A stretch of DNA of 30,133 bases, taken from assembly GCA_023417885.1 (NCBI GenBank), contig JAEZED010000104.1, positions 1 to 30,133 of the forward strand. Direction: 5' to 3'. The position numbers and the translations under genes were made by a program. This stretch comes from Planctomycetota bacterium (GTDB lineage: Bacteria; Planctomycetota; Phycisphaerae; Tepidisphaerales; Tepidisphaeraceae). Under the pieces are notes generated by a model. That model was not told where the DNA came from. It worked only from the letters and a program-made list of their open reading frames with translations, and did not search any database. Of the stretch, positions 7,578-16,254 are shown piece by piece (the stretch's first letter is position 1; every line of letters starts with the position of its first letter).

Positions 7578-7608
7578 ACCCCGCTCTGCTGCGCGGCGGG
7601 GCGGCGGC

Positions 7609-7614
7609 TACGCT
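7609..7614 (+). promoter_or_regulatory. TACGCT -10-like element of purL
   Basis: TACGCT ends 8 nt before the purL ATG. An AGG at 7616-7618 is too close to the start to be a good ribosome site. It fits the TANNNT leaderless pattern; no strong -35 is visible. Confidence 0.35.
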
Positions 7615-7622
7615 TAGGTTCA

Positions 7623-10487
7623 ATGACCGCCACCGCCTCCGCGCCGTCCGCCGCCCGCATCTACCGCATCGAGGTTCGCTCGAAGGAGTCGCACGACCCG
7701 CTCGGCACGCGCGTCGCCGCCGAGGCGCGGGCCCTGGGGTACAACGTGGGCGAGGTCTCGGCCGCCCGCATTTACCTCATCGAGTCCGCCGCCCCCGAGA
7801 CCGCCGTGCGCCGGGCCGCCATGGATCTCCTGGCTGACGGCGTGGTCGAGGAGTGGGAGCTTCAGGCTTCCGGCACGGCGCCCGCGGCCCCGGCGGGGTG
7901 GGTGGAGGTCCACCTGAAGCCGGGCGTGATGGATCCGGTGGCGCGCAGTTGCGAGTCGGCGCTGGTGGGGCGAGGGCTGGACGTGACGGAGGTGCTCACG
8001 GGTCGGGCCTACCGGTTCAGCGGCGCGCCGGCCGAGGCGCTTCAGGAGATCGCGAACCGGGTGCTCGCCAACGGCGTGATCGAAACGGTGCACCTTGGCC
8101 GGTTCCATCCCGCTGCGTTCGAGCACGGGCGGTCCAGTCCCTTCCGGCTGAGGCATGTCCCCATCCGCGACCTGGACGCGGCGGGCCTGGCCCGGCTCAG
8201 CCGCGAGGGACACCTCTTCCTCTCGGCGGCCGAGATGGGGGCGATCCAGTCCTACTACCGCGAGCACGGGCGCGAGCCGACGGACGTGGAACTGGAGACG
8301 CTGGCGCAGACGTGGAGTGAGCACTGCGTTCACAAGACGCTCAAGAGCGCGGTGATCGTGCGCGACGAGCAGGGGAAGGAGCTGCGGCGCTACGGCAGCC
8401 TCATCCGCGACACGATCTTCGCCAGCACGCAGGAACTCATCAAGCGCGGACGGGACGAGCGCACGGGAGAGGGCGACTTCTGCCTGTCGGTCTTCAAGGA
8501 CAACGCGGGCGTGATCGCCTTCGACGAGACCGATGGCGTCTGCTTCAAGGTGGAGACGCACAACCGCCCCAGCGCGATCGAGCCGTACGGCGGAGCCTCC
8601 ACCGGCGTCGGCGGGGTCATTCGCGACGTGCTCGGCACGGGCCTGGGCGCGCGGCCGGTGGCGAATACGGACGTCTTCTGCGTCGCCCCGCCAGAGGTTG
8701 AGGATCTGCCGCGCGGCGTGATCCGGCCGGAGCGCATTCTGCAGCAGGTGGTCGCAGGCGTGCGTGACTACGGCAACCGGATGGGCATTCCGACGGTGAA
8801 TGGCGCCGTCTACTACCACGAGAACTACGTGGCCAACCCGCTGGTCTTCTGCGGCTGCGTGGGGGTGATCCCGCGGGACCGGATCGCCAAGTCCGCGCGG
8901 GCGGGCGACCGGATCGTCCTCGTCGGCGGGCGAACCGGGCGCGACGGCATCCACGGCGCGACCTTCAGCAGCGCCGAACTCACCGACACGCACGGCAGCG
9001 AGTTCGCCCACGCCGTGCAGATCGGCAACGCCATCACCGAGAAGAAGGTGATGGACGTGCTGCTGGAAGCCCGCGACCGGGGCCTGGCGACGGCCGTCAC
9101 GGACCTCGGCGCCGGCGGACTTTCCAGCGCCGTCGGCGAGATGGGCGAGAAGACGGGGGCGTTTGTCGAGTTGGAGAAAGTGCCGCTGAAGTACGCCGGC
9201 CTCCGCTACGACGAGATCTGGATCAGCGAGGCGCAGGAACGCATGCTCCTCGCCGTCCCGCCGGAGCACTTGGCCGAGTTGCTGGCACTGGCGGCGAGCG
9301 AGGATGTCGAGGCGACGGACATCGGTCACTTCGGTACGGGTGGACGTGAGCTGGTTCTTCAGTTCGAGGGTCACGAGGTGGGACGCCTCTCGATGGAGTT
9401 CCTCCACGAGGGCATCCCAATGCCGACGCGTGAGGCGATCGTCGCCTCCGGCGGCAGGAGCGACGTGCCCGTGTCGCGCGATCGGCCGCAGGAGGAGGTG
9501 ACGCCGGAGCAACTCCTGGCGAAGCTCGCGGAGCCGAACATCCGCTCCAAGCACCGCATCGTCCGCCAGTACGACCACGAGGTCATGGGCGGAACCGTGG
9601 TCAAGCCATTCGTCGGTCCGCAGCAGATAGGGCCCGCCGACGCCGCGGTCATCCGTCCGAAGCTGGACAGCACGCGCGGGGTGGCGGTCGCCTGTGGGCT
9701 CGCGCCCCACGTCGAGGAGCCGTACGCGATGGCCGTCGCCGCGATCGACGAGGCGGTGCGGAACGCCGTCTGTGTCGGGGCGGACCTCTCGCGGCTGGCG
9801 CTGCTGGACAATTTCTGCTGGCCCGGGACGGACGATGCCGAGGCGATGGGACAGCTTGTGCTCACCTGCGAGGCCTGCCGCGACGTGGCTTTGGCGTACG
9901 GCACGCCGTTCATCAGCGGCAAGGACTCGCTGCACAACCAGTTCACGGACAAGGCGACCGGCCGCGTCATCAAGATTCCGCCGACGCTGCTCATCAGCGC
10001 CATCGGCGTCGTCGAGGACATCGCCCGCTGCTGCACGAGCGACCTGAAGCGGCCCGGCGACGACTTGTGGCTCGTGCTGCCGGAGGCGTCGAACGCCACG
10101 CACGAGCAGCGCCTCGCCGTGCACCGCGCCGTGGCGAACTGGATCGCGTCCGGCGCCATCGCGGCGGCCCACGACGTGAGCGACGGCGGGTGGCTGGTCT
10201 CCGCCGCTGAGATGTGCATCGGCGGCGGGCTCGGACTGGAATTGGAAGCCGTCGCGGGCAACGGGCGGCCGGGGCCGTTCGAGGAGCCGGTGGGGGCATA
10301 CCTGCTGGAATCGCCGGACGAGCCATCGGCTTCTGGCGTGCGGGTCGTCCGGCTCGGGCGCGTGACAGACGAGCCGGTGCTTCAGATGGCTGGCGGGCGA
10401 TTGACTGTTCGAGAGCTCGCTCACGCATGGCGCGGCGAGTCGGAGGAGGCGGGCGGCATCCGACCGATCCACGCTGCCGGCGTGTGA
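7623..10487 (+). CDS. purL: Phosphoribosylformylglycinamidine synthase PurL with two PurS-like N-terminal modules
   Basis: A 954-aa enzyme of purine synthesis that converts FGAR, ATP and glutamine-derived ammonia to FGAM. Residues about 11-85 and 90-165 are two PurS-like modules: the first has DPLGTRVAAEARALGYNVGEV, cut here to its start DPLGTRV, and the second has LKPGVMDPVA and VLANGVIE. The synthase core follows, with TWSEHCVHKT, the glycine-rich GGASTGVGGVIRDVLGTG and ISGKDSLHNQF. The glutaminase domain of the large enzyme (about 1300 aa) is absent, so a separate PurQ is expected elsewhere. The usual small PurL is about 600-750 aa. The layout equals a small PurL fused to a PurS pair, which resembles the N-terminal domain of large PurL. 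The gene is intact and well conserved. Confidence 0.95.
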   Translation: MTATASAPSAARIYRIEVRSKESHDPLGTRVAAEARALGYNVGEVSAARIYLIESAAPETAVRRAAMDLLADGVVEEWELQASGTAPAAPAGWVEVHLKPGVMDPVARSCESALVGRGLDVTEVLTGRAYRFSGAPAEALQEIANRVLANGVIETVHLGRFHPAAFEHGRSSPFRLRHVPIRDLDAAGLARLSREGHLFLSAAEMGAIQSYYREHGREPTDVELETLAQTWSEHCVHKTLKSAVIVRDEQGKELRRYGSLIRDTIFASTQELIKRGRDERTGEGDFCLSVFKDNAGVIAFDETDGVCFKVETHNRPSAIEPYGGASTGVGGVIRDVLGTGLGARPVANTDVFCVAPPEVEDLPRGVIRPERILQQVVAGVRDYGNRMGIPTVNGAVYYHENYVANPLVFCGCVGVIPRDRIAKSARAGDRIVLVGGRTGRDGIHGATFSSAELTDTHGSEFAHAVQIGNAITEKKVMDVLLEARDRGLATAVTDLGAGGLSSAVGEMGEKTGAFVELEKVPLKYAGLRYDEIWISEAQERMLLAVPPEHLAELLALAASEDVEATDIGHFGTGGRELVLQFEGHEVGRLSMEFLHEGIPMPTREAIVASGGRSDVPVSRDRPQEEVTPEQLLAKLAEPNIRSKHRIVRQYDHEVMGGTVVKPFVGPQQIGPADAAVIRPKLDSTRGVAVACGLAPHVEEPYAMAVAAIDEAVRNAVCVGADLSRLALLDNFCWPGTDDAEAMGQLVLTCEACRDVALAYGTPFISGKDSLHNQFTDKATGRVIKIPPTLLISAIGVVEDIARCCTSDLKRPGDDLWLVLPEASNATHEQRLAVHRAVANWIASGAIAAAHDVSDGGWLVSAAEMCIGGGLGLELEAVAGNGRPGPFEEPVGAYLLESPDEPSASGVRVVRLGRVTDEPVLQMAGGRLTVRELAHAWRGESEEAGGIRPIHAAGV

Positions 10488-10515
10488 GCGCCGGATGTGC
10501 GACTGATGAATGGGA

Positions 10516-10545
10516 TTGACACGATTCGTGAAACACTACTAGGTT
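10516..10545 (+). promoter_or_regulatory. Promoter of the GT4 gene (TTGACA, 18 bp, TAGGTT)
   Basis: A perfect -35 TTGACA (10516-10521) is followed after 18 bp by TAGGTT (10540-10545), and the ATG at 10555 begins 9 nt later. Initiation would fall within a few bases of the start codon, so the mRNA would be nearly leaderless. This is the best promoter in the window. Confidence 0.5.
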
Positions 10546-10554
10546 TGCCCCGAC

Positions 10555-11913
10555 ATGCCGGACTCTCCGCAGCATCATCCCGCCGGCGATCCCTCGCGGA
10601 TTCCGGACGCTCAGGACGCAATGGAGCAGGCCGGCGCGCATGATGTCTTCATGCTCGGCTGGGAGTTTCCCCCCTTCATCAGCGGCGGCCTCGGGACGGC
10701 CTGCTACGGCCTGACCAAGGCGATGAGCCGGCGCGGCGATCAGGTCGTCTTCGTGATGCCCGGCCCCGCGCGCGTTGGCTTCAGCGCCAGCCACGAAACC
10801 AGCAACGGCCCGTCCCGCGAAGGCGGCGGCATCCGGATGCCGGAGTTCGACAACGTCGCCTTCCACGGAATCGATGTGCACCTGGGCGATCCATACGCGC
10901 GGCCGCAGCGCATCGCGCAGGGCCACCGGATGCGTCCGCCCGATCTCCCGGAGCAGCACGACGTGGTCGCCGAGGCAACGAAGTTTTCCGACCGCGCGGT
11001 GGAGCTCGCCCTCTCGCAGCGGCGCGAGGGAAAGCACTTCGACCTCGTCCACGCGCACGACTGGATGACCTTCGAGGCCGGCCTGGCCGTGGCTCGGGCG
11101 CTGGGCGTGCCCATGGTCGCCCATGTTCATTCGACCGAGTTCGACCGCCGCGCCGGCGAGGCGCCCGACGCACAGGTGATGGAGATCGAGCGGCGCTCGC
11201 TCGAGGCGGCGGATGCGATCATCGCGGTGAGCCGCTACACGGCGGCCCAGATCTCCAACCGCTACGGCATCGCCGAGGATCGCATCGACGTCATCCACAA
11301 CGCCCTGGACCTCGACAACCGGCTGGCCCCGGAGCGACCGATGCAGATCGGCGCCGACGAGCGGGTCGTGCTCTTCGTCGGGCGCCTGACGCCGCAGAAG
11401 GGGCCCGAGCTGTTCGTGCGTGCCGCGGCGCGCGTGCTGGGGCAGGAGCCGGCGATCCGTTTCGTCATGGCGGGAACGGGCGAGCAGTTCGAGCAGGTGC
11501 GCCAGCTTGCCCGGCAGATGGAGATCGACCAGCACTTCCTGTTCACCGGGTTCCTGCGCGGTGAGGACATCGAGTCGCTCTACCTCGCTGCGGACGTCTT
11601 CGTCATGCCCAGCGTCAGCGAGCCGTTCGGCATCGTCAGCCTGGAGGCGGCGGCACGCGACGTTCCGGTCATCGTGTCGAAGCAGAGCGGCGCGGCCGAG
11701 GTGCTGGACCACGCGATGAAGGTGGACTTCTGGGATGTGGATGAGCTGGCCAGCAAGATCCTGGGCGTCCTTCGCGACCCGACTCTCGCCCGCGAAATGA
11801 CCGATCGCGGCAGCTTCGAGGTCAGGCAGATGCGATGGGCCGACGCGGCCGAGGCGCTGGCACGGGTCTACGACCGACTGCTGCGCGACGAGGTCGCCCA
11901 GCGACCGGCATAA
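10555..11913 (+). CDS. GT4-type glycosyltransferase, glycogen synthase-like
   Basis: A 452-aa GT-B fold enzyme. The N-terminal domain carries FMLGWEFPPFISGGLGTAC (about 32-50), the sugar-nucleotide and acceptor loop seen in starch/glycogen synthase-like proteins, and VHAHDWMTF. The C-terminal domain has FVGRLTPQKGPELFVRAA and the EX7E-type motif SEPFGIVSLEAAA that binds the donor phosphates. The product could be glycogen or another polysaccharide; the sequence does not decide. Residues 1-22 are low complexity. A second in-frame ATG at 10621 has a weak AGGA (10613-10616) and would remove them. The nearby promoter favours 10555. It lies 67 bp after purL with its own promoter, so functional coupling is unlikely. 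Confidence 0.88.
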   Translation: MPDSPQHHPAGDPSRIPDAQDAMEQAGAHDVFMLGWEFPPFISGGLGTACYGLTKAMSRRGDQVVFVMPGPARVGFSASHETSNGPSREGGGIRMPEFDNVAFHGIDVHLGDPYARPQRIAQGHRMRPPDLPEQHDVVAEATKFSDRAVELALSQRREGKHFDLVHAHDWMTFEAGLAVARALGVPMVAHVHSTEFDRRAGEAPDAQVMEIERRSLEAADAIIAVSRYTAAQISNRYGIAEDRIDVIHNALDLDNRLAPERPMQIGADERVVLFVGRLTPQKGPELFVRAAARVLGQEPAIRFVMAGTGEQFEQVRQLARQMEIDQHFLFTGFLRGEDIESLYLAADVFVMPSVSEPFGIVSLEAAARDVPVIVSKQSGAAEVLDHAMKVDFWDVDELASKILGVLRDPTLAREMTDRGSFEVRQMRWADAAEALARVYDRLLRDEVAQRPA

Positions 11914-11916
11914 GGC

Positions 11917-12402
11917 TCACTCGAGCACCGCGTAATACCGATCGGCGGCGAGCTTCCGGAAGTAGCCGGTCGCGAGGTCGCCGTCGTCCAGCATGCGGTC
12001 GATCTGCACCATGAAAGCATCATCCTGCGATTCGGCGCCGTTGAAGTGCACGCCGATCCCGAGAAGGATGCCGCTGGCGTTGGTCTCCACGTCCCAGCTC
12101 CCGCCGAGCGGGGTCGGCTGGGCGAAGGCGGTGGCATCGACATAGCCAACCAACTCATCCGGGCAGACGCCACTGGCGGCGTTGGGGGGGTAGTGGTTCA
12201 GCGAAGTGCGATAAAGACTCAGCCCCTGCTGGAACGACCGGAGGTTCTGGGTGAAGACCGATCGCTTTGCGTCATCGGATGGGCTCTTGATCCGGACGAT
12301 GACGATCGAGGCCAGGATCCCCAGGAGCAGGACAACCACGAGGATCTCGATCAGCGTAAAGGCGCGGCACCGCCGCGAACGTTTGCAGGGGTTGTCGGTC
12401 AT
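11917..12402 (-). CDS. GspG-like type II secretion pseudopilin
   Basis: A 161-aa prepilin. A basic leader precedes AFTLIEILVVVLLLGILASI, the class III signal with Glu at mature position 5; the region SPSDDAKRSVFTQNLRSFQQ and the size match GspG-type major pseudopilins, though the C-terminal part is divergent and rich in Asp. It would be exported and cleaved by a prepilin peptidase. The ATG at 12402 is picked because GGGGAGG precedes it at a good distance; the longer open frame adds 22 unlikely residues. It ends 3 bp from the convergent GT4 gene. No other secretion genes are adjacent. GspG proper is possible, but a solitary prepilin of Planctomycetota type is as likely. Confidence 0.85.
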   Translation of the reverse strand: MTDNPCKRSRRCRAFTLIEILVVVLLLGILASIVIVRIKSPSDDAKRSVFTQNLRSFQQGLSLYRTSLNHYPPNAASGVCPDELVGYVDATAFAQPTPLGGSWDVETNASGILLGIGVHFNGAESQDDAFMVQIDRMLDDGDLATGYFRKLAADRYYAVLE

Positions 12403-12560
12403 CACGCACCTCCCCGAGGTGGCCCCGGAATCCGCACAACGACGATGACGCGTGCCACCGCCAACCATGCTCTACGATCGGGCGCCCCGGCGGGCAAATG
12501 GGAAAGGGCGGAGAGGTGGGGGCTTCCGGAGCGGGAATGGCCCTTCCGGCGCGTTCCGGT

Positions 12561-12566
12561 TAGCTT
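12561..12566 (+). promoter_or_regulatory. TAGCTT -10-like element of the FMN reductase gene
   Basis: TAGCTT ends 9 nt before the ATG at 12576, and there is no Shine-Dalgarno. It fits the TANNNT pattern but no -35 is seen. The 173-bp divergent region (12403-12575) holds no gene. Confidence 0.3.
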
Positions 12567-12575
12567 CTGGCTCGA

Positions 12576-13133
12576 ATGGCCACGATTTCCCCCGAGAGCC
12601 CGATACTCATCGTCAGCGGAACCAACCGCCCGGGCTCCTTCTGCCTCCGGGTCGCCCGGCGCCTCGAGCAGCATTACGCGGAGGCAGAAATCCCCCATTC
12701 CTTCCTGTCGCTGCTGGAGCTGCCCCAGGCACTGTTCCTGCCGGAGTCGTATGCCAACAAGCCGAAGGAGTTCGAACCGATCCAGCGGCGGATCCTCGAG
12801 GCGGCGGGGCTGCACGTCGTGGTGCCGGAGTACAACGGCGGCTTCCCCGGCGTGTTGAAGCTGTTCATCGACCACCTGAAGTTTCCCGACAGCTTTGAGG
12901 CCAAGCCGGTCTGCTTCACGGGAGAATCGGACGGCCGATTCGGGGCGCTGCGGCCGGTGGAGCAGGTCCAGCAGATCTTCGGCTACCGGAACGCCTTCGT
13001 CTTTCCGCGCCGCGTCTTCATCGCGGACGTGCAGAACCAGGTCAGCGAGGACGGCACGATCACCAATGCCGACATCGACCGACGGCTGCGCGACCAGGCG
13101 GTGATGTTCGCCGACTTCGTCCGTAAGCTCTGA
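12576..13133 (+). CDS. NADPH-dependent FMN reductase family protein
   Basis: A 185-aa flavodoxin-fold protein. SGTNRPGS (14-21) is the FMN phosphate loop, and VVVPEYNGGFPGVLKLFID (81-99) is the flavin-ring loop typical of NADPH-dependent FMN reductases (SsuE/ArsH/chromate reductase-like). It probably transfers electrons from NAD(P)H to FMN or a quinone in the cytoplasm. The substrate cannot be read from the sequence. It leads a plus-strand cluster: the carbonic anhydrase-like gene starts 3 bp after its stop, and ispF soon follows. Confidence 0.9.
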   Translation: MATISPESPILIVSGTNRPGSFCLRVARRLEQHYAEAEIPHSFLSLLELPQALFLPESYANKPKEFEPIQRRILEAAGLHVVVPEYNGGFPGVLKLFIDHLKFPDSFEAKPVCFTGESDGRFGALRPVEQVQQIFGYRNAFVFPRRVFIADVQNQVSEDGTITNADIDRRLRDQAVMFADFVRKL

Positions 13134-13136
13134 GGC

Positions 13137-13658
13137 ATGTCACCGCGCTTCCGAAAGACTCCGGGCGGCTGGTACGTCGCCGACACCGCCGTCGTCACCG
13201 CGGACGTGCGGATCGGCGAGGACGTGAGCATCTGGTTCGGGACGGTTATCCGGGGAGATGTGGCGCCGATCACGATCGGGCCGCGCACCAATGTGCAGGA
13301 CCAGGCGATGATCCACTGCGACAGCGGCTTTCCCAACGAGATCGGCTCGGACGTGACGATCGGGCACGGCGCGATCGTTCACGGCGTGAGCGTGGGGGAC
13401 GGCGCGCTCATCGGGATGGGCGCCCGGCTCCTCGGCGAGAGCCGCGTCGGCGCCGGGGCCCTCGTGGCCGCCGGCTGCGTCGTCCCGCCCCGCATGGTCG
13501 TGCCGAAGCGCACGCTCGTGGCCGGCGTGCCGGCCAAGGTCGTCCGCGAGCTGACCGAGCAGGACATGGACTACATGCGCCGCCTCCCGCCGCACTACGT
13601 CCGCCTCGCCCGCTCCTATGCCGAGGGGGCCATCGAGCAGGGCGGCCGGCCACTCTGA
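13137..13658 (+). CDS. Gamma-class carbonic anhydrase family protein
   Basis: A 173-aa left-handed beta-helix protein of the hexapeptide-repeat class (for example VTADVRIGEDVSIWFGTVI). Three candidate zinc histidines are H60 (in AMIHCDSG), H77 and H82 (in IGHGAIVHG), with the five-residue H-H spacing of gamma carbonic anhydrases. The end IPAKVV-like segment (GVPAKVVRELTE) is typical of the family. Activity is often absent in bacterial members, so carbon dioxide hydration is only likely. The start ATG follows the previous stop directly and has GAGG overlapping the stop region, a sign of translational coupling to the FMN reductase gene. Confidence 0.9.
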   Translation: MSPRFRKTPGGWYVADTAVVTADVRIGEDVSIWFGTVIRGDVAPITIGPRTNVQDQAMIHCDSGFPNEIGSDVTIGHGAIVHGVSVGDGALIGMGARLLGESRVGAGALVAAGCVVPPRMVVPKRTLVAGVPAKVVRELTEQDMDYMRRLPPHYVRLARSYAEGAIEQGGRPL

Positions 13659-13674
13659 AATCAACGAGACGCCA

Positions 13675-14151
13675 ATGGATTTCCGCATCGGCCATGGCCA
13701 CGACGTTCACCGCATCCAGCCCGGCGGGCGCATGGTGCTCGGCGGTGTCGTGGTGGCGGAGGATCGCTCCTTTATCGCCCACAGCGACGGTGACGTCGTC
13801 ATCCACGCGGTCGTCGACGCCATCATGGGCGCGCTGGGCGAAGGGGACATCGGGCGGCACTTCGCCAACGACGACCCGCGCTGGAAGGACGCCGACAGTC
13901 GCCTCTTTCTCGAGGTCGCCATGGATCGTGCCCGCGCGCGGGGATTAGGCGTCGCGAACCTGGACGTCACGGTGCTGGCTGAGTCTCCGAGGCTCGCACC
14001 GCACATCCCCGCGATGATCGACTACATCGGCGCGATCACCGGGGGGCAGGTCAACGTGAAGGCCGGCACCAACGAGGGACTCGACGCGATCGGCCGCGGC
14101 GAGTGCATCGTCGCGACGGCGGTGGTGCTTCTGGCGCCGGTAGCACCGTAG
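13675..14151 (+). CDS. ispF: 2-C-methyl-D-erythritol 2,4-cyclodiphosphate synthase IspF
   Basis: A 158-aa enzyme, the normal length. It forms MEcPP in the methylerythritol phosphate route to isoprenoids. The metal site D10-x-H12 (in GHGHDVHR) and H44 (in VVIHAVVDAI) matches the spacing of E. coli D8, H10 and H42. AHSDGD (35-40) and GEGDIGRHF follow the family. The C-terminal stretch NEGLDAIGRGE replaces the usual TEKLGFTGRGE, a modest difference. The ATG at 13675 starts the family consensus; the longer open frame would overlap the preceding gene. It lies 16 bp after that gene, so it is probably co-transcribed. No other MEP genes are in the window. Confidence 0.95.
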   Translation: MDFRIGHGHDVHRIQPGGRMVLGGVVVAEDRSFIAHSDGDVVIHAVVDAIMGALGEGDIGRHFANDDPRWKDADSRLFLEVAMDRARARGLGVANLDVTVLAESPRLAPHIPAMIDYIGAITGGQVNVKAGTNEGLDAIGRGECIVATAVVLLAPVAP

Positions 14152-14172
14152 CCGGTTGCCTGGCTACCGGCT
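14150..14172. terminator. Hairpin between convergent ispF and the 142-aa gene
   Basis: AGCCGGT (14150-14156) and ACCGGCT (14166-14172) pair over a 9-nt loop, and CCGGTAG/CTACCGG form a competing stem. The hairpins overlap both stop codons. There is no T-run, so termination is possible but unproven. Confidence 0.35.
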
Positions 14173-14592
14173 GTTGGATTGGAAGTAAGCTCGTCCTGCA
14201 ACCCTGTCGTATGCGGCCCGGATCGAGGCATCGTCCTCGCGCCAGTGGTAGACGATGCCGTCCTCGAGTTCACGCTCCTCGCTGGGGCGACCTTCGTCGT
14301 CCAGGCACTGGATAGTGCGCCAATCAACGCGAGCCAGCTGCGGTGGAGGCATGGCGGCGACCCACGCCTCGAAATCCTCCTCCGACACCTCAAACTCGTA
14401 GTAGGTAACGGGGCCAAAGGCGCCGGGAAGGTAGTATCGCACGTTCTTGGCACTGGCCGGCAAGCTGGAGATTGGTGCTTCCGACGCGGTTGCGGCCTGT
14501 CCAACTGTTGGCTCAAAGCTTCGCCACCCACCGTAGAGGCAGCCAGCTATAACCAGCGCCACAACGAGACCGATCAATCGCTGATACCACAT
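14164..14592 (-). CDS. Small envelope protein of unknown function
   Basis: I do not recognise this 142-aa protein. It begins with a hydrophobic segment (LIGLVVALVIAGC, about 6-18) whose last residues resemble a lipobox, so it is either a lipoprotein or a single-pass membrane protein. The rest is soluble and acidic, with motifs such as YYEFEVSEEDFEAWV and GIVYHWREDDASIRAAYDR and no cysteine-rich or catalytic pattern. GAGGT lies before the ATG. It starts 15 bp after the end of the M48 protease gene on the same strand and is likely co-transcribed. Its base composition looks slightly less GC-rich than its neighbours by eye. Confidence 0.7.
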   Translation of the reverse strand: MWYQRLIGLVVALVIAGCLYGGWRSFEPTVGQAATASEAPISSLPASAKNVRYYLPGAFGPVTYYEFEVSEEDFEAWVAAMPPPQLARVDWRTIQCLDDEGRPSEERELEDGIVYHWREDDASIRAAYDRVAGRAYFQSNSR

Positions 14593-14607
14593 TCACACTT
14601 ACCTCGT

Positions 14608-16149
14608 TCACTGCCAGAGCAAGAACGTCCCACTGCCGACAGTGATCGCCAGCACCGCCAGCTTTACCGTCGCGATGCTCAGATCGAAGGCGTAGGTCTG
14701 CGTCGGGCGTCGCGCCAGGCCCTCGAGGTACTCAATACGGCTGCGGATCGTGCCGTGCAGGAAGTGCGTGAACTGCTCCGAAAGCCAGTGAACCGGGGCC
14801 AGCCATCCGCCGCGGCTCGGGCGGCGGTCGATCGGCAGGTGATTCAGCCGCGCCGCCTGGCGCAGCGACGAGCCGAACACCTCCGCGCCGGCGGGCCCAA
14901 CCGGCCCCGGCACGCTCAGCGCCGTCGGGGGCACTGCACCGGCCGGCATCGGAATCGCCGCCTGCGCCTGCATGACACGGGCGGCGTAGACGTCGGCCTG
15001 CCGCTCGAAGCAGCGGCTCAGCAGGCCGAAGAGGCCCAGGATGACCGCCAGCGAGCCCAGCCCAATGGCATACTCGAGGCCTGAGCCATCGATGAGCCAC
15101 TGGGGCAGGCCTCCTGCCATCACGCGCCAGGCAGCCTCGACAGGACCGGCGAAGAAGAGCGTCATCCCAGTCAGGAAGACGAAGTACCAGAGCAGGTGCC
15201 GGTGCTTCACGTGGCCGACTTCGTGCGCGAAGACCGCCTCGATCTGGGCTGGCGTCATCGAGTCCAGCAGCAGGTCGCTCAACAGCACGTAGCGAAGCCC
15301 CGGCAAAAACCCGACGACCGCGGCGTTGACCATTCCGCCGTCGGTGTCCCAGATGAGCACGTCGCGCATCGGCATGCCGGTGCTCCGGCAGAGCGCCTCG
15401 AGCCGGTCGCGCAGCGCGCCCCGCGGAAGCGGGCGCGTCGGGAGCAGCCGGCGCACCATTTCCGGCGAGAGGGAGATGACCACAAGGGCGCTGGCCACGA
15501 AGAGCCAGAGCTCGAGCGTGCCGGTGATCGTGACGCCCGCCGCCCACGCGCCCAGCATTGCCAGGTCGCGCACCAGCATGAGCACGAGGAGGGGCACGAG
15601 CGCGAAGAGGAGCCGCTGGCGCAGGGCAAGCGTCCAGTACCGCAGCACCGGCGGCGGGGGATAGATCGGCCTCCCCTGGTCGATGTCCACCAGCAGCCGC
15701 GACTCGCGCCGCTGGCGTACGGCCGGGTACTCGGCCGCCAGCAGCAGGGCCCAAGAGGCGTAGGCGGGGAGGGTGGCCAGGAGGAGCCCCGGCAGGCGCA
15801 GCGGGGGCACGTCAGGCCTGGCCGGCTCGACCAGCGCCGCGACCGCGTCGCCCCAACCGAGGAAGAAGAGCCCGACGCCGAACCAGGTCATCGCCGCCGG
15901 CAGCGCCAGGCGATGCAGCGCCGTGAGAACCGTCGAGGTGCGTGAGGGCCCCATCCGGCGCATCGAGTCGCGCCGGGCACTGCGGAAGGCGGCGTATGCG
16001 GCCACGACGACGGCCAGGAGCATCCCGCCCAGGAAGAGCAGCAGGCGCTCCGGTTCGACGGCGGAGCGGGCATTCTCCCGCGCCGGCTCGGCCATGTCGA
16101 GCCAGAGGAACCACAGGATCGTCGGAACCAGCACCAGGAGTCGGGACAT
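14608..16149 (-). CDS. M48 family membrane metalloprotease
   Basis: A 513-aa integral membrane zinc protease. The catalytic HEVGH lies at 309-313 in AVFAHEVGHVKHRH, and the third zinc ligand Glu382 lies in CFERQADVYA. Both fit the M48 (HtpX/Ste24-like) family. Several hydrophobic segments precede it (for example about 36-56, 81-100, 121-140 and 180-225) and follow it (about 318-336 and 359-378). It is larger than HtpX (about 290 aa) and closer in layout to Ste24-like proteins. It probably degrades or processes membrane proteins, with the active site facing the cytoplasm in HtpX-like relatives. The downstream small envelope protein gene (15 bp) may encode a partner. Confidence 0.88.
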   Translation of the reverse strand: MSRLLVLVPTILWFLWLDMAEPARENARSAVEPERLLLFLGGMLLAVVVAAYAAFRSARRDSMRRMGPSRTSTVLTALHRLALPAAMTWFGVGLFFLGWGDAVAALVEPARPDVPPLRLPGLLLATLPAYASWALLLAAEYPAVRQRRESRLLVDIDQGRPIYPPPPVLRYWTLALRQRLLFALVPLLVLMLVRDLAMLGAWAAGVTITGTLELWLFVASALVVISLSPEMVRRLLPTRPLPRGALRDRLEALCRSTGMPMRDVLIWDTDGGMVNAAVVGFLPGLRYVLLSDLLLDSMTPAQIEAVFAHEVGHVKHRHLLWYFVFLTGMTLFFAGPVEAAWRVMAGGLPQWLIDGSGLEYAIGLGSLAVILGLFGLLSRCFERQADVYAARVMQAQAAIPMPAGAVPPTALSVPGPVGPAGAEVFGSSLRQAARLNHLPIDRRPSRGGWLAPVHWLSEQFTHFLHGTIRSRIEYLEGLARRPTQTYAFDLSIATVKLAVLAITVGSGTFLLWQ

Positions 16150-16182
16150 GGTGGCGCGCGGGAAACGATCTCGTGGCGTGCA

Positions 16183-16201
16183 CGGCGCGCCCGTCGCGCC
16201 G
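16183..16201 (-). terminator. GC hairpin after ribBA
   Basis: CGGCGCG (16183-16189) and CGCGCCG (16195-16201) pair over CCCGT, downstream of the ribBA stop at 16255 and before the M48 start at 16149. There is no T-run, so only a weak terminator call. Confidence 0.3.
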
Positions 16202-16254
16202 GTCTCATCGGGTCATTGTCGCCGGATCGGGCAAAGCGGGCAAACGGCCACGTT

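Noticed and set aside
7620..10472. 950-aa minus-strand open frame opposite purL
   Set aside because: The long antisense frame is a by-product of high GC; it has no recognisable domain and purL is intact with many motifs.
9994..11712. 572-aa minus-strand open frame opposite the GT4 gene
   Set aside because: Shadow of the GT4 and purL genes with no domain.
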